Source: JBGAWK01 sp044227665 (GTDB lineage: Bacteria; Bacteroidota; Bacteroidia; Chitinophagales; JADIYW01). From it: a DNA stretch of 23,541 nucleotides. The position numbers and the translations under genes were made by a program. The stretch covers positions 1 to 23,541 of the forward strand of contig JBGAWK010000036.1 of NCBI GenBank assembly GCA_044227665.1. The letters are read 5' to 3'. Of this stretch, positions 16,491 to 23,541 are shown one piece after another (position 1 is the first letter of the stretch; every line of letters starts with the position of its first letter). A model generated the notes under the pieces. It saw nothing but the letters and a program-made list of their open reading frames with translations. It ran no database searches and was not told the origin of the DNA.

Positions 16491-17938
16491 TTGCGCTAGG
16501 ATTTTTGTTGATACCGCTATTTGGAGCTATTCTGACATTTTTGTCGGGGCGGAAGGCTGCATTCTATACGGCTATGCTCACGGCATTAGGGGGTGTTTTG
16601 CTTACGGTATATGCTTATCAAGAGTTGGTATGTGGCTACACCACGGTTTTGGGTTACACACGAACATGGATGCAGTTGCCACATATCGTTTTTGATATTG
16701 GCATAGATGGGCTTACATGGGTGATGCTGGGGCTTAGTAATATCTTAATACCCTTGATAATCCTTACAGCTTACAGGAATTATGAAGATAAGGGCAGCAG
16801 TTTTTTTGCTTTGATATTATTTATGCAGATGGGGCTTAATGGCGTATTTATGGCCAAAGAAGGCTTTGTATATTATATCTTCTGGGAGCTTACACTTATA
16901 CCTATCTATTTTATTGCTTTAATTTGGGGTGGCAGTAACAGAAAAAAAGCTACAATGAAATTTTTTGCCTACACTATGTTAGGTTCTTTGTTTATGCTTG
17001 TAGCTTTTATTTATTTATATCTCAAAACTTATGATTTAGCTACGCTAAAATTGGAAGATTTATATGTGCTTAGTCTTAGTGAGCACGAGCAATTGTTTGT
17101 ATTTGCTGCATTTTTCCTTGCCTTTGCTATAAAGATTCCCGTCTTCCCATTTCACACTTGGCAGCCGGATACTTATACTGATGCCCCTACGCAAGGAAGT
17201 ATGTTGCTTTCAGGTATCATGCTCAAAATGGGTACATATAGCCTTCTTCGCTGGATGATTCCTATAGCTCCAATAGGAATGAAAATGGCTTTGCCTTATG
17301 TGATAACACTTGCGGTAATAGGGATAGTATATGCTTCTGTAATTGCTTATAGGCAAGCGGAGGTAAAACGTATGATTGCTTATAGTTCTATTGCACACGT
17401 AGGGCTAATAGCGGCAGGAACTTTCAGTCTTACCTTGTCAGGGATGGAGGGTGCAGTAGTGCAAATGGTGGCGCATGGGGTAAATGTGGTAGGATTGTTT
17501 TTTGTGGCTGACATATTGATGCATAGGACAAAAATTGCTGACATCAATAATATGGGAGGGATAAGAAGGCAAGCACCCATTTTTGCTACGGTATTTTTGA
17601 TAGTTATATTGGCAAGTGTTGCGCTGCCACTCACCAATGCTTTTGTAGGGGAGTATATGCTTTTGTATGGAATATGGCAATATAATACTATTTTGGGGGC
17701 AATAGCAGGATTGTCTGTAATTCTCGGTGCCGTATATATGTTTAGATTATATCAAAAAACGATGTTGGGGAATACTACGGCATTTACTGTAAAATTCAAA
17801 GACTTGGCGGCGGAGGAAGCTATAGTTTTTTTCGTACTTATCATTTTTATTTTTGGCTTAGGTCTCAAACCTTCACTGATTACAGAACTTATATCGCCAG
17901 TAATTAATAATATTCTACAACTTTCTCAAGTAAGATAA
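16487..17938 (+). CDS. nuoM: NADH:quinone oxidoreductase subunit M (pump)
   Basis: 483-residue antiporter-like proton pump. Key residues are E134 in YYIFWELTLIPIYF and K216 in AFAIKIPVFPFHTWQPDTYT, followed by DAPTQGSMLLSGIMLKMGTY. The sequence IAYSSIAHVGLI is also standard for the family. It overlaps the nuoL stop by four bases. The gap to the nuoN GTG start is four bases. Confidence 0.97.
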   Translation: MIALGFLLIPLFGAILTFLSGRKAAFYTAMLTALGGVLLTVYAYQELVCGYTTVLGYTRTWMQLPHIVFDIGIDGLTWVMLGLSNILIPLIILTAYRNYEDKGSSFFALILFMQMGLNGVFMAKEGFVYYIFWELTLIPIYFIALIWGGSNRKKATMKFFAYTMLGSLFMLVAFIYLYLKTYDLATLKLEDLYVLSLSEHEQLFVFAAFFLAFAIKIPVFPFHTWQPDTYTDAPTQGSMLLSGIMLKMGTYSLLRWMIPIAPIGMKMALPYVITLAVIGIVYASVIAYRQAEVKRMIAYSSIAHVGLIAAGTFSLTLSGMEGAVVQMVAHGVNVVGLFFVADILMHRTKIADINNMGGIRRQAPIFATVFLIVILASVALPLTNAFVGEYMLLYGIWQYNTILGAIAGLSVILGAVYMFRLYQKTMLGNTTAFTVKFKDLAAEEAIVFFVLIIFIFGLGLKPSLITELISPVINNILQLSQVR

Positions 17939-17942
17939 TATC

Positions 17943-19358
17943 GTGACAACAATTGTAATCATATCCATCATCGGTTTTCTTTGCTTAGTAGCAGAGTTGC
18001 TGAATTTTAGAAAATATTTGCCTTATGTAGTATCATTAGCCTTGGTATCATCTATAGCTTCTGAATTTGTATATAAAGACAATAACCAAGTGATTTGGGG
18101 AATCCCATCAGGGGATACATTTTTCAATAGAATGATTGCCATAGATATGCCTGGGACCATATTCTCTGTATTGTTCATCATTATTGCTGCTACTTTCACG
18201 TACCTAGGTGCTCGCTTTTATAGGCATACATTGTCTAAGATGAGTGATTATATGGCAGTTATGGTATTTGCTCTGGTAGGAGCACTTCTAATGGCTCAGT
18301 ACAATAACTTTTCAGTATTATTCTTGGGTATAGAAACGCTATCAATATCTCTATATATTTTAGCGGCTAGTGAAACCAAAAATATATTCTCTATCGAATC
18401 GGGATTAAAATATTTCCTTATGGGGTCTTTTGCTACTGGATTTTTACTTTTAGGCATTACAATGGTATATGGTGTCACAGGTAGTTTTGACATTCAGCAT
18501 ATTAGAGACTTCTTGATGTCAGGTGAATCAAATGCCATCCTTTGGGTAGGTGTATTTTTGATTTTAGTAAGTATGCTATTTAAGGCTGCGATTGTGCCAT
18601 TTCATTTTTGGGCTCCAGATGTATATACAGGAGCTCCTATGCTGGTGACAGGATATATGGCGACACTTGCTAAAGTTGCAATTATTGCTGCAATGATACG
18701 CTTTTTTAGCGTTGGTTTCTTTGCCCTATTCGACCAGATAGTGCCGATTCTCATAATATTAGTAGTGCTTACACTCATTATTAGCAATTTATCTGCCATA
18801 CGTCAGGATAGATTCAGAAGGATTATGGCATACTCAGGTATTTCTAATGCGGGATTTATGCTTTTAGGTATAATAGCTTCGCGTCCTGGTTTTTCTTTAG
18901 CAACCAGTGTTATCTATTATGCTATTGTATATGTATGCAGTAATATAGTGCTTTTTGCTGGAGCACTATTGGTACAAGAATGGAAGCAAGGTGATAATAT
19001 AGTGCATTTCAATGGGTTGGCGAAGAAATACCCTGCAGCTGCATTTTGTATGGCGTTGGCGCTACTATCTATAGCAGGGATTCCTCCACTAGGAGGATTT
19101 TGGGGTAAATATTTTATATTATTACAGACGATAGAGCAAGGGTATCTCTATTTGGCTATACTTGGAATACTTGCATCTGTAGTATCTTTATTTTACTATT
19201 TCAAAATTATATATGCCATGTATGTGGACGAGGAAAGGGTGGCAATTCCTGTACTAGCAAATCGCTACTATTATGTATGGTTGATGCTATTATTTTCAGT
19301 GATACTGATAGCAATAGGCTTAAAACCAGATGTTATAACCAATTATTTGGGGCAATAA
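17943..19358 (+). CDS. nuoN: NADH:quinone oxidoreductase subunit N (pump)
   Basis: 471-residue third antiporter-like pump, next to NuoK in the complex. FLGIETLSISLYIL (E131) and MLFKAAIVPFHFWAPDVYTG (K214) are the channel signatures, and RIMAYSGISNAGFML is also typical. The start is GTG at 17943, four bases after the nuoM stop. The first ATG in frame would remove conserved N-terminal helix residues. It is the last nuo gene. I see no terminator after it, and the cassette-like repeat at 19362 begins three bases beyond its stop. Confidence 0.96.
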   Translation: MTTIVIISIIGFLCLVAELLNFRKYLPYVVSLALVSSIASEFVYKDNNQVIWGIPSGDTFFNRMIAIDMPGTIFSVLFIIIAATFTYLGARFYRHTLSKMSDYMAVMVFALVGALLMAQYNNFSVLFLGIETLSISLYILAASETKNIFSIESGLKYFLMGSFATGFLLLGITMVYGVTGSFDIQHIRDFLMSGESNAILWVGVFLILVSMLFKAAIVPFHFWAPDVYTGAPMLVTGYMATLAKVAIIAAMIRFFSVGFFALFDQIVPILIILVVLTLIISNLSAIRQDRFRRIMAYSGISNAGFMLLGIIASRPGFSLATSVIYYAIVYVCSNIVLFAGALLVQEWKQGDNIVHFNGLAKKYPAAAFCMALALLSIAGIPPLGGFWGKYFILLQTIEQGYLYLAILGILASVVSLFYYFKIIYAMYVDEERVAIPVLANRYYYVWLMLLFSVILIAIGLKPDVITNYLGQ

Positions 19359-19361
19359 GAT

Positions 19362-19374
19362 GTTGGCAGCAATA
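19362..19374 (+). repeat. Left copy of a 13-bp inverted repeat around the TPR gene
   Basis: GTTGGCAGCAATA. The reverse complement of 20281-20293 is GTTGGCAGCAGTA, so 12 of 13 positions match. The two copies bracket only the TPR gene. Confidence 0.55.
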
Positions 19375-19386
19375 AAAACAGACCGT

Positions 19387-20277
19387 ATGCAAAAGACAAT
19401 TTTAATATTAATACTTACATTTTTTTCAAACTTTGTATTTGGACAAACAAACTATGAAAATTTTAAGAAACTTTTTAAGGCTAATGACACGACAAAAGTA
19501 AAAGCCTTATTAACAGAATGGGAAAAGACAAATTCAAATGACCCAGAACTTTATACTTCTGCGATAAATTATTATTTCTCGTACTCAAAAAAAGAAATCA
19601 TTTCACTTGACAGAACTCAAAAGAGTAAAGAAAGTTTTCAATTCACTGACAGCACAGGAAAAGTAGTAGGTTATATGAATTCCAATATCGGTTTTGACAA
19701 AGACAAATTGAGTAAAGCAATAAAATATGCTAACACGGGAATTGACAAGTTTCCTAACAGGTTAGACATAAGATTTGGAAAGTGTTATTTGCTTCAACAA
19801 ATTGGTGACTATGAAAATTTCACAAAAGAAGTTATCAAGACAGTTGAGTATTCACAAGTAAACAAAAACGAATGGCTTTGGACAGAAAATAAAAAACAAG
19901 AAGATGGAGAAGGTTTTTTATTGGGGACAATTCAAACTTATTTAAAAGAATTATATAACACAGAAGATGATAATTTACTTCCTAACATGATACAAATTGG
20001 CGAAGCTACTTTGAAATATTATACTCCCATTGAAATATTATCAACAACATCAGTAGCTTTAATGCTGACAAAAAATTACGACAAAGCAATTGAGTATTTG
20101 AAACAAGCCGAGAAGCTTAATCCAAAAGATTATATTGTCTTAAATAATATTGCACAAGGCTATAAATTGAAAGGTGACAAAGCAAATGCAATAAAATACT
20201 ATGAATTGACAGAGAAATATGGAGACGAACAAGCAAAGCAACAAGCACAACAAAACATTAAAGAACTTAAAAAATAA
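19387..20277 (+). CDS. Exported TPR-repeat protein, function unknown
   Basis: I start this at ATG 19387 (296 residues) because a signal peptide begins there (MQKTILILILTFFSNFVFG, then QTNYENF). The ATG at 19360 lies inside the inverted repeat and would put nine polar residues before it. The rest is hydrophilic. A clear TPR-type helix pair lies near the C-terminus (NYDKAIEYLKQAEKLNPKDY, then IVLNNIAQGYKLKGDKANAIKYY). The region from about 90 to 130 (SKAIKYANTGIDKFPNRLDI, then a helical FGKCYLL segment) resembles a weaker repeat. It is probably a periplasmic scaffold. Asp codons are GAC in 12 of 16 cases by my count, against 5 of 12 in the adjacent nuoN, hinting at different ancestry. It lies 28 bases after nuoN on the same strand and may be read through from the nuo transcript. 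Its being flanked by an inverted repeat suggests acquisition as a unit. Confidence 0.75.
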   Translation: MQKTILILILTFFSNFVFGQTNYENFKKLFKANDTTKVKALLTEWEKTNSNDPELYTSAINYYFSYSKKEIISLDRTQKSKESFQFTDSTGKVVGYMNSNIGFDKDKLSKAIKYANTGIDKFPNRLDIRFGKCYLLQQIGDYENFTKEVIKTVEYSQVNKNEWLWTENKKQEDGEGFLLGTIQTYLKELYNTEDDNLLPNMIQIGEATLKYYTPIEILSTTSVALMLTKNYDKAIEYLKQAEKLNPKDYIVLNNIAQGYKLKGDKANAIKYYELTEKYGDEQAKQQAQQNIKELKK

Positions 20278-20280
20278 CTT

Positions 20281-20293
20281 TACTGCTGCCAAC
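20281..20293 (-). repeat. Right copy of the 13-bp inverted repeat
   Basis: TACTGCTGCCAAC on the plus strand, starting three bases after the TPR gene stop. It is inverted relative to 19362-19374 with one mismatch. It runs into CAACAGC-AATA-GCTGTTG (20290-20307), a perfect 7-bp palindrome arm pair that crosses the left end of the IS element. Confidence 0.55.
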
Positions 20294-20304
20294 AGCAATA
20301 GCTG

Positions 20305-22095
20305 TTGCACAACCCCCTAGATGTAAAAAAGCTGATTTTTCAGTGTAGCAACGACTTCATTAGAGGCGTTTTGAGGTGGCTTTGTTTTTGATAAAGAATT
20401 TTCTAAGCGTAATAATTGAAGGGCTTAAAATTGAAAAATATGCGTTTGGTAAACCCGTTTTAAAAAATGCAAAAGTTCCCCTGCTGTTACCGTCACTTCG
20501 TGCAGAGCGTTTGTAACAATAGGCACTTTGGGGCGGTCGAACTTCATGAGTTTTTTGAGGTTATAACACATTGCGCTGAGCAGAACATGCTTGTTGGCAC
20601 TCGCCATGCCTCGGCTATTGAGCCGCCTCATATTCAAAAAATTGATGAGCGTACCCAGTACAGGTTCTACCGTTCGGCTGCGTATTTTGCTTATTTTTTT
20701 AGCATATTTAGGATTAGCGCTGAGCTTGTGGTGCATGCGGTCGTAGTAGGGTTTGTCTATGCTGTCGTCTATTTTCTTGAACTTGGTGGTGACACCACAA
20801 CATTGCAATCTCAAAGGGCAGTTTTTGCAGTCTGTCTCACTGCTGCGGTAGGTCTTTTTGGTGTAGCCCTTGCTGTCGGTGCGCTCGCCTTTAAACAATA
20901 ATTTGGCTCTATTGCCGCCTGTTTTGGTGCATTGGTAATAATGCTCATTTTTAATATATTCAAATCCCTCTCGCTCCGCTTTGTATTGCCCAAAGTTGGG
21001 GATGTAGGCATCTATGTTGTGCTGTTCGCAATAGGCTATAGCTTCTCCGCTGCTGTAGCCCGTATCGGCTGTTATTTGGTCTATTTGCAGTTGATTGTCG
21101 GTTAAGTTTTGCATGGTTTGAGCAAGAATTTCTGCCAGATTTTGGCTGTCTTTGTGGCCTGCGCTGCTGGCGCAGGCCCCTGTAATCACGTGGTGGGCAT
21201 CATCTACGGCTATTTGTCCGGCATAGTTTAACTGTCGGGCTTTGCCTGGCTTGGTGCTGATTTTAGCATCGGGGTCGGTGGGGGAATAATGGGTGTGATT
21301 GCTCAAAAATTTGGGGCGGATTATATTGCCGTGTTCGTCAGTTTGTTTGGGGCTATCTACATGTCCCGGCATGTCCTTGTAGGCTTGCTCCTTCCAAGCG
21401 TGATGCCGCTCTACTGCCTTTTTTACGCTGGCTTTTACTTTGTATTCGCTGCCTTCGTTCAACTCATTGGCATAGTCTGCGACATCGTCCACAATTTCTT
21501 TTTCTATCAAACTATCCATGCTGGCGTTGGCTTTGATGTAGGCACTGTCCACCGCCTGTCGCTTGCCACGCACCATGCCTTTTTCTACGCATAGCGACAG
21601 CACTTTTTGAAATAATGACAAAAATACCTCCTCGCCATAGAGTTGACGAGTGCGACTAATGGTGCTGTGCCAAGGCAGCTCTTCATCTATATCGTATTTC
21701 AGATACCAGCGAGTATCCAAACAATTGGAGCAATACTCTATTAATCGCCTGTCGGAATTGATATTATTGAGGTAGCCCACCAGACAAATTTTAAAGAAAA
21801 CTACAGGGTCTATGCTCTCCTGACCTTCCGTGCCGTAGTACTGCGCCGTGGCTTTGTACAGGAAAGACAAGTCTAGCGTATGTGCGAGTTTGCGATAGAA
21901 ATTGTCGGCAGGTACGAGCATATCTATATTCACCTGATACATCATTTTGGGTTGTATATCCTTACGTCCTTGCATGATATAAATTTAATGATAATATATT
22001 CATCTATTTGACAATCATATATTTATACGCTATAATTTTTCGTTTTGTGGATAATTTATTTTATAGTATATTTGTATGATGGGATAGTTGTGCAA
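20305..22095 (-). mobile_element. IS1182-family insertion sequence, apparently complete
   Basis: About 1.79 kb. The terminal inverted repeats are TTGCACAAC at 20305-20313 and GTTGTGCAA at 22087-22095. Looser similarity continues for about another 12 bases (CCCCTAGATGTA against TCCCATCATACA on the other end). One transposase gene fills the element on the minus strand. If the ends are taken two bases further out (TG and TA), the flanks both read AGC (20300-20302 and 22098-22100), a possible 3-bp target duplication. This is short enough to be chance. The 120 bases between the transposase stop and the left end hold no gene that I can see. Confidence 0.8.
20425..21975 (-). CDS. IS1182-family transposase
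   Basis: 516 residues, full length for this family. The N-terminal DUF772-type domain includes the segments DPVVFFKICLVGYLNNINSD and RLIEYC, followed by DEELPWHSTISRTR. A DDE catalytic set is visible: D143 (QAVDSAYIKANAS), D304 (ITADTGYSSGEA) and E437 (RTVEPVLGTLINF). A Cys cluster, CKNCPLRLQCC (383-393), precedes the third catalytic residue, as is usual in IS1182 proteins. No frameshift or stop interrupts it, so it could be active. The start ATG is about 120 bases inside the right terminal repeat. That A/T-rich segment should hold its promoter, but I find no exact TAnnTTTG box. Confidence 0.93.
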   Translation of the reverse strand: MQGRKDIQPKMMYQVNIDMLVPADNFYRKLAHTLDLSFLYKATAQYYGTEGQESIDPVVFFKICLVGYLNNINSDRRLIEYCSNCLDTRWYLKYDIDEELPWHSTISRTRQLYGEEVFLSLFQKVLSLCVEKGMVRGKRQAVDSAYIKANASMDSLIEKEIVDDVADYANELNEGSEYKVKASVKKAVERHHAWKEQAYKDMPGHVDSPKQTDEHGNIIRPKFLSNHTHYSPTDPDAKISTKPGKARQLNYAGQIAVDDAHHVITGACASSAGHKDSQNLAEILAQTMQNLTDNQLQIDQITADTGYSSGEAIAYCEQHNIDAYIPNFGQYKAEREGFEYIKNEHYYQCTKTGGNRAKLLFKGERTDSKGYTKKTYRSSETDCKNCPLRLQCCGVTTKFKKIDDSIDKPYYDRMHHKLSANPKYAKKISKIRSRTVEPVLGTLINFLNMRRLNSRGMASANKHVLLSAMCYNLKKLMKFDRPKVPIVTNALHEVTVTAGELLHFLKRVYQTHIFQF

Positions 22096-22114
22096 TAAGC
22101 AAATCCGCCTCCAC

Positions 22115-22127
22115 GTTAGGGGTAATA
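22115..22127 (+). repeat. GTTAGGGGTAATA motif, related to the repeat left of the TPR gene
   Basis: Shares 9 of 13 positions with GTTGGCAGCAATA (19362-19374) in the same orientation, and about 8 of 13 with the complement of 20281-20293. It lies 19 bases beyond the IS element and is followed by a small gene start, as the left motif is. The similarity alone is weak, and its position makes it interesting. Confidence 0.3.
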
Positions 22128-22156
22128 GCTTTTGAGACGCATACTGAAAATTATAA

Positions 22157-22225
22157 ATGAAATTCAAAATGTTAAGAAAGTTGATAATGCTATCTGTTTC
22201 ATTAATTTGCTTATTAAGTTGCTGA
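22157..22225 (+). pseudogene. Orphan lipoprotein signal peptide ending at the lipobox Cys
   Basis: The frame encodes 22 residues (MKFKMLRKLIMLSVSLICLL then SC) and stops with TGA directly after the Cys. A basic n-region, a hydrophobic core and an LLSC lipobox make a convincing lipoprotein leader with no mature protein behind it. Reading on past the stop gives only a short frame that runs into the rnpB region. It is most likely the 5' remnant of a degraded or truncated lipoprotein gene. A functional small lipopeptide or chance cannot be excluded. It is too close to rnpB to have space for a normal gene. Confidence 0.4.
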
Positions 22226-22274
22226 GTTTATTTTCCTGAAATAAGATTTACAAAGAGGCAAAACATAATAAATA

Positions 22275-22609
22275 AAGTCAGGCATATAAGCCGGATTCTG
22301 TATCTCCTGAGAGACTGTTGTCATTTATCTGGGACTGCCGTCACCGACAGCCTCTATCACTCTACCCTTCCTGATGTCCGAAGACTGGAAACAAACGACT
22401 CCACTGTCAGGATATATTTGAGTTTTCAGCTTCCGGGGTTTGCCCGAATGGAATATTGCTATCCCACTACCCTTTCACGCTCGCAATGCGAGAATATTCT
22501 CTTTGGCACTTTCCTGATACTTGGTATCACCATCCGTTAGGTGGCGGAATGTTTGTAGCTGCCCGGACTTTCCTCCCTGCTAGTGCAGAGCGACAACACT
22601 GCCTGCCCA
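22275..22609 (-). ncRNA. rnpB: RNase P RNA, bacterial class A
   Basis: The catalytic RNA that removes tRNA 5' leaders, about 335 nt on the minus strand. Near the 5' end the conserved block GAGGAAAGTCCGGGC is present, and near the 3' end ACAGAATCCGGCTTAT, the two halves of the universal P4/J region. CAGGCA at the 5' end and TGCCTG at the 3' end pair to form P1. The ends are estimated from P1 and the promoter. It lies directly after the DUF3570 gene on the same strand, 24 bases after its stop, but has its own promoter-like box. Confidence 0.95.
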
Positions 22610-22612
22610 GTA

Positions 22613-22620
22613 CAAAGGTA
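22613..22620 (-). promoter_or_regulatory. rnpB promoter -7 box
   Basis: On the minus strand this reads TACCTTTG, a perfect TAnnTTTG, ending a few bases before the rnpB 5' end. A TTTG lies at 22645-22648 (minus strand), 24 bases upstream, which is a longer spacing than usual and falls within the last codons of the DUF3570 gene. Confidence 0.55.
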
Positions 22621-22632
22621 AAAAAAATGTGA

Positions 22633-23541
22633 TTATTTGAATTTCAAATTCAGAGTAATGACTTGCGATTTGAAATTTATGTTTTTTTGGTAATACCCAT
22701 ACCTCAACTCCATCATATTTATATGTTTGAGCCCTAGCACACCATTTGGTGGTGCAAGGCGTACTCCTATACCCATGAAATGACTCATAAAGGTTGATAA
22801 ATCATAATTACTGGTATAATATTCTGACTGAGATGAATTTTCTTTATAAGGAGCGAAATATCTAATCTTACTTTGCTGATAAAATCTATAAAATGGACTT
22901 ATAGAGATGAAAGGCGTAATCTTTACTGGCAACTCTACACTTACAGTATTGGATTTTAGATTCCAAGTATCATAATACCAGCGATAATAAGTACGAATAA
23001 TAAATTTATCTCCAATAAAGAAATTGGCTCTCATACCTATAGGCACTTTCATTCTTTGCGTAGGTAATTTTTCTACTGCTTCGGTATTATCACTAAAATA
23101 TACTCTGTGGAATGGCAATCCTAGATACCCATGTTGGTAAACTAAATCCGTAATTAAAGCCATCTGAATATTTTTGTTTACTACATGGGCATAAGTCAAA
23201 GACGCACTTAGCGTTTGGCGATAGTCTTTCGGGTATAGGTTTTTTTCTTCTTCCCCACCATTAGATGATGCCGCACTAGCTGCATTCGGTTTGTAATTAT
23301 CATTGTCATCATCTTTACCATCGCCACTAGTTTGGGGTATAAGTTCGGAAGGATACACCAATTTTAGCTTATCAAAATAAGCATTAAATTTTCCTGAGAT
23401 TTCAGAATTTTCTTGTCTAAAGCTTTTTGAGAAAACAATATTACTTCCAAATGACAGATAATCAAACTCATGGGAAAAACTTAAGCCAAATCCTCCCATA
23501 GCATTTTTCTTCTCGTTATTAGACTCCCAAGAAAAGGAAGG
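22633..23541 (-). CDS. DUF3570 outer-membrane protein, C-terminal part
   Basis: The frame is open to the window edge (14 more codons before the first internal Met at 23499 and no stop), so the gene is 5' incomplete. About 302 residues are visible. The sequence alternates polar and aromatic residues in beta-strand fashion and ends in LNLKFK. The strings GYLGLPFHRVYFSDN, PIGMRANFFIGDKFIIRTYY, VKITPFISISPFYRFYQQ and YYTSNYDLSTFMSH match DUF3570, a Bacteroidota family predicted to be a beta-barrel of the outer membrane. A Gly/Asp/Asn-rich stretch (GDGKDDDNDN, about residues 60-69 from the first Met) may be an external loop. DUF3570 proteins are often encoded near FAD:protein FMN transferase, but that neighbourhood lies outside the window. 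The function is unknown. Confidence 0.82.
   Translation of the reverse strand, partial: PSFSWESNNEKKNAMGGFGLSFSHEFDYLSFGSNIVFSKSFRQENSEISGKFNAYFDKLKLVYPSELIPQTSGDGKDDDNDNYKPNAASAASSNGGEEEKNLYPKDYRQTLSASLTYAHVVNKNIQMALITDLVYQHGYLGLPFHRVYFSDNTEAVEKLPTQRMKVPIGMRANFFIGDKFIIRTYYRWYYDTWNLKSNTVSVELPVKITPFISISPFYRFYQQSKIRYFAPYKENSSQSEYYTSNYDLSTFMSHFMGIGVRLAPPNGVLGLKHINMMELRYGYYQKNINFKSQVITLNLKFK

Noticed and set aside
16462..16695. 77-residue frame across the nuoL/nuoM junction
   Set aside because: It is out of frame with both nuo genes, which are complete and well conserved there.
20467..20901. Plus-strand frame of 144 residues inside the IS element
   Set aside because: It is antisense to the transposase gene and its hydrophobic look follows from the complementary strand.
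21289..21594. Plus-strand hydrophobic frame of 101 residues inside the IS, resembling a small membrane protein
   Set aside because: It is antisense to the transposase. The apparent membrane segments arise from the complement of codons for charged and polar residues.
19362..22127. A true integron with attC sites
   Set aside because: The repeat cores do not fit GTTRRRY and no integron integrase is in the window, so only a cassette-like arrangement is claimed.
1..23541. CRISPR array or tRNA genes
   Set aside because: I saw no regularly spaced direct repeats and no tRNA-like cloverleaf with a T-loop (GGTTCRA) in either strand.

Overview
The window is chromosomal DNA of a Bacteroidota bacterium, probably from the Chitinophagia/Sphingobacteriia side of the phylum. 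The evidence is promoters of the TTTG-N(18-22)-TAnnTTTG type, a PDZ protein with a C-terminal type IX secretion sorting domain, a DUF1343 (NamZ-type) protein, a CtlX-type hydrolase, a DUF3570 outer-membrane protein and a short NuoG without the molybdopterin-like domain. The finer placement is inference.

Layout. 1-1166: the 3' end of a DUF1343 cell-wall hydrolase gene, then a class I SAM-dependent methyltransferase gene. 1168-1653 (minus): rraA-like gene, meeting the methyltransferase gene tail to tail with one base between the stops. 1706-2626: ctlX. 2754-5351: clpB. 5409-6329: secreted PDZ/T9SS protein. 6330-6640: a gene-free stretch that holds a good promoter, two hairpins (the second a strong intrinsic terminator) and the nuo promoter. 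I read it as an undescribed small RNA gene followed by the nuo control region. 6677-19358: a complete 14-gene nuoA-N operon for NADH:quinone oxidoreductase (complex I), all on the plus strand, with most genes overlapping or separated by only a few bases. 19387-20277: an exported TPR protein gene bracketed by a 13-bp inverted repeat. 20305-22095: an intact IS1182-family element. 22096-22274: a repeat-like remnant and an orphan 22-codon lipoprotein leader. 22275-22609 (minus): rnpB, the RNase P RNA. 22633-23541 (minus): a DUF3570 outer-membrane protein gene that runs off the window.

The functional core is the nuo operon. NuoE, NuoF and NuoG form the NADH-oxidising arm, NuoB, NuoC, NuoD and NuoI the connecting quinone-reducing arm, and NuoA, NuoH, NuoJ, NuoK, NuoL, NuoM and NuoN the proton-pumping membrane arm. 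Every cluster-ligand motif I looked for is present.

The most unusual region is 19359-22225. A single gene with different Asp codon use sits immediately behind nuoN between inverted GTTGGCAGCA-type motifs. A related motif (GTTAGGGGTAATA) lies beyond the IS element, in front of the orphan lipoprotein leader. This looks like a gene-cassette arrangement whose boundary repeat was split by the IS. It is a hypothesis drawn from a few short repeats and not a proven system.
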